From assembly GCF_003254705.1 (NCBI RefSeq), contig NZ_QFYR01000004.1, positions 1 to 64,000 on the forward strand: a stretch of DNA of 64,000 nucleotides, read 5' to 3'. Under the pieces are notes generated by a model, which worked only from the letters and a program-made list of their open reading frames with translations, made no database searches and was not told the DNA's origin. Of this stretch, positions 57,814-64,000 are shown one piece after another. Numbering within the stretch: the first letter of the stretch is position 1; the number at the start of each line of letters is the position of its first letter. This stretch comes from Phenylobacterium deserti (lineage in GTDB: Bacteria > Pseudomonadota > Alphaproteobacteria > Caulobacterales > Caulobacteraceae). The position numbers were made by a program, and so were the translations under genes.

Positions 57814-57825
57814 TCGTTTCTGGGA

Positions 57826-59166
57826 CTAGAGGTTGTCGCGCAGCCAGGCGGCGGCTTTGGCCACCGGGTTGGCGTGCGGATCCAGCGGCTCGCGCTTCAG
57901 CTTGGCCGATGCCAGGGCCTTGGCGCTGACCGCCTCGCGCGGTCCGAAGGCGGCGCGGTGCAGGATGCCCGCGGCGGCGGTAAAAGCGGGGCCCGACGCG
58001 GCGTCAGCCAGGTGCGGCACTCGGCGAGGGCGGCCGAGGCGAACCGGGCGGTCGAACACGCGCACGGCTACTTCCCGAACGCCGGCCAACTGGCTCGCGC
58101 CGCCGGTCAGCACCAGGCCCGCGCCCGGCTCCACCGGAGCGCCGGAGGCCTTGAGGCGATCACGGAGCAGCTCCAGAGTCTCTTCCACGCGCGGGGCGAT
58201 GATGCCCTTCAGCAGGCTGCGCGGGGCGACGACAGGACCGGCGCCGGGGTCATCGCCGCGCGGCGGCGCCTCGATCATCTCGCGGTCTTCGTTGGCCGAG
58301 GCGATCGCCGAGCCGTGCAGAGTCTTGATCCGCTCTGCGCCGGCGATCGACGTGGACAGGCCACGGGCGATGTCCTGGGTGACGTGCTGTCCACCCACCG
58401 GCACGGTTTCGACGTGCACCAGCGAGCCGGCGGTGAACACGGCCGCGGAGGTCGATCCGCCGCCCATGTCGATGCAGACCGAACCCAGATCCATTTCGTC
58501 CTCTTCCAGCGCGGCGAGCGCGGAGGCGAACGGGGCGGCGACGACGCCTTCGAACTGCAGGTGGGCCCGCTCAACGCAGGCGCCCAGGGTCTGGAACACG
58601 GCCTCGGAGACGGAGACCACCAGGAGTTCGACCCCCAGGGTGCGGCCGAACATGGCGCGCGGGTCGCGCACGCCGCCCTGTCCGTCCACCGCCCAGGCGA
58701 TCGGCAGGATGTGGGCGGCGCGGCGGCCCGGCAGCTTGATCTGCGACAGGGCGTGCTGGATGGCGCGCACGAGGTCATGATCGCCGATTGGACGCGCGCC
58801 GATGGACACGCGGCCATGCACCCGCGAGGAGGTCAGCTGGCCGCCAGCGGTAGCGACGGTGACGCCCTGCACGTTGACGCCGGCGACGTTCTCAGCCCGC
58901 TCCACCGCCTGGGCGATGGCTTCGGAGGCCTCGTCGAGGTTGACGATGGCGCCGCCACGGACGCCGCGCGACTGGACATAGCCCACGCCGGCGGTCGTCA
59001 GAGTGCGATCGCCGCGACGCACGCCGTCGGGCTTCATGATGAAGCAGGTCACCTTCGAGGCGCCCAGGTCCACGGCGGCCACCACAGGCGGACGGCTCAG
59101 GGCGGCCTTGAGGCCCTCGCGCCCGTCCTTCTTCTCAGCCTCGGCTCGGTTCAAGGTCTTCAGCAT
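57826..59166 (-). CDS. ftsA: Cell division protein FtsA
   Basis: A 446-residue actin-like membrane anchor of the Z-ring. AAVDLGASKVTCFIMK (phosphate 1, about 31-46), the SHS2/1C domain (VNLDEASEAIAQAVERAE...VSIGARPI), CIDMGGGSTSAAVF (phosphate 2) and GLVLTGGASQLAGVREVA (adenosine). The C-terminal amphipathic helix NPVAKAAAWLRDNL binds the membrane. The N-terminus is about 30 residues longer than E. coli FtsA. It starts 15 bases after ftsQ, in the same transcript. Confidence 0.96.
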   Translation of the reverse strand: MLKTLNRAEAEKKDGREGLKAALSRPPVVAAVDLGASKVTCFIMKPDGVRRGDRTLTTAGVGYVQSRGVRGGAIVNLDEASEAIAQAVERAENVAGVNVQGVTVATAGGQLTSSRVHGRVSIGARPIGDHDLVRAIQHALSQIKLPGRRAAHILPIAWAVDGQGGVRDPRAMFGRTLGVELLVVSVSEAVFQTLGACVERAHLQFEGVVAAPFASALAALEEDEMDLGSVCIDMGGGSTSAAVFTAGSLVHVETVPVGGQHVTQDIARGLSTSIAGAERIKTLHGSAIASANEDREMIEAPPRGDDPGAGPVVAPRSLLKGIIAPRVEETLELLRDRLKASGAPVEPGAGLVLTGGASQLAGVREVAVRVFDRPVRLGRPRRVPHLADAASGPAFTAAAGILHRAAFGPREAVSAKALASAKLKREPLDPHANPVAKAAAWLRDNL

Positions 59167-59181
59167 ACTGCTTTCAGGTCC

Positions 59182-60093
59182 TTAGGCGCCGGCGGCGACG
59201 AGCTGGCCCGCGGGGGCGCTCGTCCGGGGCCGCACGGCCACGACATCGGGATTGCGCAGGTCGATGCGCTCGAAACCCAGCTCCAGGATGCGCTGGCGCT
59301 GGTCCAGCTGCTCGAGCTGCATCAGGGCTTCCTCCTCGCCGACCGCAGGCAGCTGGATCAGCGCCCCGTCCTTGAGACGAAGGTCCCAGCGGCGGTTGTC
59401 GACACGCACCATGGCGTCGAGCCGCTGCATCAGGTTCGGCCGCTGGTGGATCACCGGGAGGATGACGGGAGCAGCTTCAGCCGCGCCCTCCCCGACGATC
59501 AGCGGCAGGTTGGCGAAGCGCGCAGGATCGGCCTCGGGGATCACCTGGCCCTTGTCGTCGATAACGACGCTGCGGCCGCCACGCTGCCAAACGGCCATCT
59601 GGCGACGCTCGACCACGGCCACCACCAGGGTGTCTGGCATCAGGCGGACCACGCGAGCTTCCTTGACCCAGCCCACGGCCTGCACGCGTTCGCGCACGCC
59701 TTCGAGGTCCAGCCCCATCAGCGGCTGGTCCTTGTAGACACCGGCCGCACGGACGATGTCGGCGGTGGCTAGCGGGGACGCGCCTTCGACGTGGATGGCG
59801 CGGAGCCGGAAGCCGGCCTGTCCGAAACTGTTGGCGACGCCGGCTGCAGCGCCTTGAGCCAGGCGCTCACCTCGCTGGCCCGTCGCCAGCGTGACGGTGA
59901 TCGCCAAGGCCACTAGGCCTGCCGCGGCCGCGGCCACGAGCTTGGGCGGGACGCCGCCGGCCACCGGCTGGCGCTGCGCAGGGGCCGGGGCGCGCCCGGC
60001 GGGGGCGCGTTGAGCCTGGCGCTTCTGACTAGGGGGCGCTTTGGCCCGAGGTTTCGCGGGTGCTCGCGATCCCCCCCGCACTGCCGCGGGCAT
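59182..60093 (-). CDS. ftsQ: Cell division protein FtsQ
   Basis: A 303-residue bitopic protein. A long basic, Pro/Ala-rich cytoplasmic N-terminus (1-48) is followed by a TM at about 50-68, the POTRA domain (FRLRAIHVEGASPLATADIVRAAGVYKDQPLMGLDLEGVRERV) and the FtsQ beta domain (VVERRQMAVWQRGGRSVVIDDKGQVI). It links FtsB/FtsL to the divisome. It is the first gene of a short ftsQ-ftsA unit; its upstream region contains CtrA-, DnaA- and GANTC-type sites. Confidence 0.93.
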   Translation of the reverse strand: MPAAVRGGSRAPAKPRAKAPPSQKRQAQRAPAGRAPAPAQRQPVAGGVPPKLVAAAAAGLVALAITVTLATGQRGERLAQGAAAGVANSFGQAGFRLRAIHVEGASPLATADIVRAAGVYKDQPLMGLDLEGVRERVQAVGWVKEARVVRLMPDTLVVAVVERRQMAVWQRGGRSVVIDDKGQVIPEADPARFANLPLIVGEGAAEAAPVILPVIHQRPNLMQRLDAMVRVDNRRWDLRLKDGALIQLPAVGEEEALMQLEQLDQRQRILELGFERIDLRNPDVVAVRPRTSAPAGQLVAAGA

Positions 60094-60104
60094 AGCGTTC
60101 TCCG

Positions 60105-60269
60105 TGATCCACAGAACCTGACCGAACCCTCCCGGATTCCGCCGCCCTCGCGCGTTCGCGCGACGGGAGATCGGGCCGTTCGGGTGTGAGGGTCAGAAGG
60201 ACCACGGAGGCGGTTAATGTCGTGATAACGTTAAAGCGCTGCTGTAGTGGTGCCGTGCTGTGGCGAGTC
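60105..60269 (-). promoter_or_regulatory. ftsQA control region: DnaA G-box, CtrA-like box, GANTC sites
   Basis: TGATCCACA at 60105-60113 is an exact Caulobacter-type DnaA G-box, 12 bases upstream of the ftsQ start. TTAA-N7-ATAAC at 60214-60229 is a CtrA full site with one mismatch, and another TTAA follows at 60231. GANTC sites are at 60135 and 60265, with a third at 60317. In Caulobacter the ftsQA promoter is a CtrA target, so the arrangement fits. Confidence 0.55.
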
Positions 60270-60323
60270 GCTTGGCGATTGCCGGTTTCATCTGCAGAAA
60301 CAGAGACAAAGCCTCAGAATCGC

Positions 60324-60354
60324 AAAGGGCGGCCGCAGACCTGGGCCGCCCTTT
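60324..60354 (-). terminator. Terminator after the M28 peptidase gene
   Basis: A perfect 11-bp stem (AAAGGGCGGCC at 60324-60334, complement at 60344-60354) with a nine-base loop, 38 bases downstream of the peptidase stop on the minus strand. It separates the murC-murB-peptidase transcript from ftsQ. Confidence 0.7.
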
Positions 60355-60391
60355 GGTTGTGGACGAACGTAAATAATCTCCCGGGGGCGTC

Positions 60392-61774
60392 CTACTTCGG
60401 CGAAGCGGCCGCCAGGGCGCGGAAATCGATGTCGCTGTTGGCCACGGTGTAGAGGAAGCTGGTCCAGACGGCGACGTTCTGCGCCAGCTCCTTCGGATCG
60501 ATCTTGTCCAGGGTGTCGTCAGCCGAGTGATGCAGGTCGAAGTAGCGGCTGGCGTCCTGGTTGAAGTCCACCACGGGCACGCCCGCGCCGACGATCCCGG
60601 AAATGTCCGAGCCGCCGGAGCTGGCCGGCTCGCGCGTCACCAGGACGCCCAGGGCCGGCAGGGTCGAGCGGAAGGCCTTCATGGCCGGATGGTCCAGGCT
60701 GCCCCCCGGCAGGTTGATGCTGAAGATCTTGCCCGCCCCGAGGTCGCTTTCGCCCGCCACCACGAGCTTCGGCAGCTCGGCCCGGTGCGCTTCGAGATAG
60801 GCGCCGCTGGAGCCGCCCTGCTCTTCCGAACCCCACATCACCACGCGGACGGTCCGCTTCGGCTTGCCCGGCTGGGCCGCCAGCTTGGCGGCGGCCAGGG
60901 TGATGCCGATGCCGGAGGCGTCGTCGATCGCGCCCGTGCCCGGATCCCAGGAGTCCAGGTGGCCGCCGATGACGATGACTTCGTCGGCCGTCTTGCCGGT
61001 CCCGCGGATCTCGCCCGAGATGTTCCAGGCGTCGGCGGCGGGATTGAAGCTGCTTTCCATCTGCAGGCGCACCGTCACGGGCTTTTTGCGCTCAGCCAGC
61101 CGCTCGAGCAGTTCGGCGTCCGGCGGGGACAAGGCCGCGGAGGGGATGCCGGCGCGCGAGCCGCCGCCGGTGTGGGGCAGCCGGGTGTCGTCGGTCGACA
61201 GGGAGCGGACGAGATAGCCCACCGCGCCCCGCCTGGCTGCTTCGCCAGCGCCAGCGCGACGTTGCACGCCGGTCAGGCCGTAGCTGGAGATGTCCTGGGT
61301 GCGCGGCATGGCCTGGGTCACCACCGCGATCTTGCCGGTCAGCGCGCCTTCCGGCTGATCCAGCATGGCCTGGTAGGTCTTGAACACCATGACCTCGGCC
61401 GTGAGGCCGCCCGGCGGCGTCGGAGCCGAGCCGCCGAGGCCCAGGATGTGCAGCTTGTGCGGCGTGGGCCCCACCACCTCGGCGCTTTCCGCGCCGCGCG
61501 ACCAGGCCGGGGTCTTGAAGCTCTCAACCTTGATGTTCTCGAAGCCGTACCGCTTGAAGGTGGCGACCGCCCAGTCCCGGGCTCGCACCATGCCTTCGGA
61601 GCCGACCATTCGCGAGCCGATGTCGGTGGTCAGCTGCTCGGTGACGGTCCAGGCCGTCGTGTCGGCGAGCGCCTTGTCCCGCAGCTGCGCCGCGGTGGCG
61701 GAAAGGTCTTGGGCGGCGGCGGCGGAGGCCGACAGGGTGAGAGCCGTGGCGGCCAGCAGGATCAGTTTGCGCAT
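60392..61774 (-). CDS. Secreted M28 family zinc peptidase
   Basis: A 460-residue exopeptidase with signal peptide MRKLILLAATALTLSASAAAAQ. A PA domain is inserted around 130-220. The M28 site is GGHLDSWDPGTGAIDD (His and bridging Asp), SEEQGGSSGA (catalytic Glu and Glu ligand), ESDLGAG (Asp) and FDLHHSADD (His). All ligands are present, so it should be an active periplasmic or extracellular aminopeptidase or carboxypeptidase. It occupies the place where ddl usually lies between murB and ftsQ. Confidence 0.9.
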   Translation of the reverse strand: MRKLILLAATALTLSASAAAAQDLSATAAQLRDKALADTTAWTVTEQLTTDIGSRMVGSEGMVRARDWAVATFKRYGFENIKVESFKTPAWSRGAESAEVVGPTPHKLHILGLGGSAPTPPGGLTAEVMVFKTYQAMLDQPEGALTGKIAVVTQAMPRTQDISSYGLTGVQRRAGAGEAARRGAVGYLVRSLSTDDTRLPHTGGGSRAGIPSAALSPPDAELLERLAERKKPVTVRLQMESSFNPAADAWNISGEIRGTGKTADEVIVIGGHLDSWDPGTGAIDDASGIGITLAAAKLAAQPGKPKRTVRVVMWGSEEQGGSSGAYLEAHRAELPKLVVAGESDLGAGKIFSINLPGGSLDHPAMKAFRSTLPALGVLVTREPASSGGSDISGIVGAGVPVVDFNQDASRYFDLHHSADDTLDKIDPKELAQNVAVWTSFLYTVANSDIDFRALAAASPK

Positions 61775-61851
61775 GCCCTGTCGGTGCGCCCGGGGAAGAT
61801 TCCGGTCAAGCTTTGCTGCTGCCAGGGCGTGTCAGCAGCGCAAGGCGCCCG

Positions 61852-62756
61852 CTAGGCGGGCTTGCCGATGCGCTTGATCTCCCATTCCAGCTCGACGCCG
61901 AACTTGGACTTCACGTCCGCCCGCACCGCTTCGCCAAGTCCCTCAAGATCGGCGGCCGTGGCCTCCCCGGTGTTGATCAGGAAGTTGGAATGCAGCGGCG
62001 AGAACATCGCGCCGCCGAACGGCTTGCCGCGCCAGCCCGCGTCGTCCACCAGCTTCCACGACGAATGCCCCGGCGGGTTCTTGAAGGTGGAGCCGCCGGT
62101 CTTCTCACGGATTGGCTGGGTCTTCTCGCGCCGCTCGGTGATCTCGGCCATGCGGGCCTCGATGGCGGAGGGCTCGTCCGGGCGTCCCTCGAAAAGAGCG
62201 CCCGTGAAGATGAGCTGCTCGCGGGCCGCCCGGGCGGACTTGCGGTAGCTGTATTCCAGGTCGGCGTTGGACAGGGTGATCTGCTCGCCGCTGCGCGTGA
62301 CGGCGTAGGCTTCCACCAGCACGTCCTTGGTCTCGGAGCCGTAGCAGCCGGCGTTCATGACCAGGGCGCCGCCGATGGAGCCCGGGACGCCACGGTAGAA
62401 CTCCAGTCCTGCGATCCCCGCCTTGCCCGCCTCGCGCGCCAGGATGGCGTCCAGCACGGCCGAGCCTGCAAAGATGCGATTGTCGCTCCTGGACTCCACC
62501 TTGGCGAACGCCTTGCCCAGGCGGATCACCACGCCGTCCACGCCGCCGTCGCGAACCAGGGTGTTGGAGCCCACGCCGATGGGGGTCACGGGCACGGCCG
62601 GATCGAGCGCCTTGAGGAAGGCGGCGAGGTCCTCGGCGTCCTCAGGCAGGAAGATGACATCGGCCGGGCCGCCGACCCGAAACCAGGTGAACGGGCCCAG
62701 CAGCTCGTCCTTCAGAAGCTTGCCGCGGACGGCGGGGAGTTGATCCTGCCAGCTCA

Positions 62757-62757
<1 letters not shown>
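61852..62757 (-). CDS. murB: UDP-N-acetylenolpyruvoylglucosamine reductase
   Basis: A 301-residue FAD enzyme that reduces UDP-GlcNAc-enolpyruvate to UDP-MurNAc. FAD-binding [26 protein letters not shown] (about 56-80), [21 protein letters not shown] (about 119-139; catalytic region), and [21 protein letters not shown] with the catalytic Ser and C-terminal Glu. This is the type IIa form common in alphaproteobacteria. Its ATG overlaps the murC stop by one base. Confidence 0.96.

Positions 62758-64000
<1,243 letters not shown>

Noticed and set aside
61810..61845. GCTGCTG...CAGCAGC hairpin between murB and the M28 peptidase gene
   Set aside because: A seven-base stem with an eleven-base loop and no T-run; too weak for a terminator, and the genes are probably co-transcribed.

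Overview
This is a GC-rich, densely packed chromosomal window with no rRNA, tRNA, transposase, phage or CRISPR signature. The most likely source is an alphaproteobacterium of the Caulobacterales, Phenylobacterium- or Caulobacter-like. Three things point there: the gene content (murC-murB...ftsQ-ftsA...ftsZ...lpxC...bamD-recN...ligA, plus mreBCD-mrdA-rodA), CtrA-type TTAA-N7-TTAA(C) boxes and clustered GANTC sites in front of ftsQ and ftsZ, and an alphaproteobacterial GTTC-N7-GTTC SOS box in front of recN. The genus is an inference.

Layout. 1-8.9 kb: the 3' end of an APS kinase gene, an oxidoreductase/MFS pair, a DUF423 protein, a Bcr/CflA exporter divergent from an epoxide hydrolase, proline iminopeptidase, and ahpC-ahpF. 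8.9-17 kb: the cell-elongation operon mreB-mreC-mreD-mrdA-mrdA-rodA on the minus strand, with two tandem full-length PBP2 genes. 17-25.3 kb: molybdate transporter modABC, an ABC-2 type exporter pair, a DMT transporter, leuA with a Leu-rich leader peptide and RNA attenuator-like elements, and a VTT membrane protein. 25.4-32 kb: an RTX protein, aspartate aminotransferase, a CHASE/HWE histidine kinase, small conserved proteins, a Coq4-like gene with a 32-bp palindrome upstream, and an operon of three very small membrane proteins. 32-39.9 kb: UvrD helicase, two unrelated GIY-YIG-type proteins (one followed by a REP-like doublet), prmA, aminopeptidase P. 39.9-46 kb: ligA, an Mpo1-like gene, recN and bamD. 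46-51 kb: a TonB-dependent receptor, a GT32 glycosyltransferase and a cupin protein. 51-64 kb: the division/cell-wall block lpxC, ftsZ, ftsA, ftsQ, murB, murC.

The cell-envelope genes form one theme: MreBCD/RodA/PBP2 drive elongation, MurB/MurC make the precursor, FtsQAZ divide the cell, and LpxC and BamD build the outer membrane. The division block is interrupted three times compared with the usual order. A phytase plus TonB-receptor pair sits between ftsA and ftsZ. A secreted M28 peptidase sits where ddl is expected between murB and ftsQ. A receptor/glycosyltransferase/cupin segment separates lpxC from bamD. Terminators and separate promoter elements suggest ftsQA and ftsZ are transcribed as independent, cell-cycle controlled units.

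Start codons were moved from the longest open frame where a ribosome binding site, signal peptide or family start favoured an internal codon; each such choice is stated. Function calls rest on recognised motifs read by eye, with no database search.
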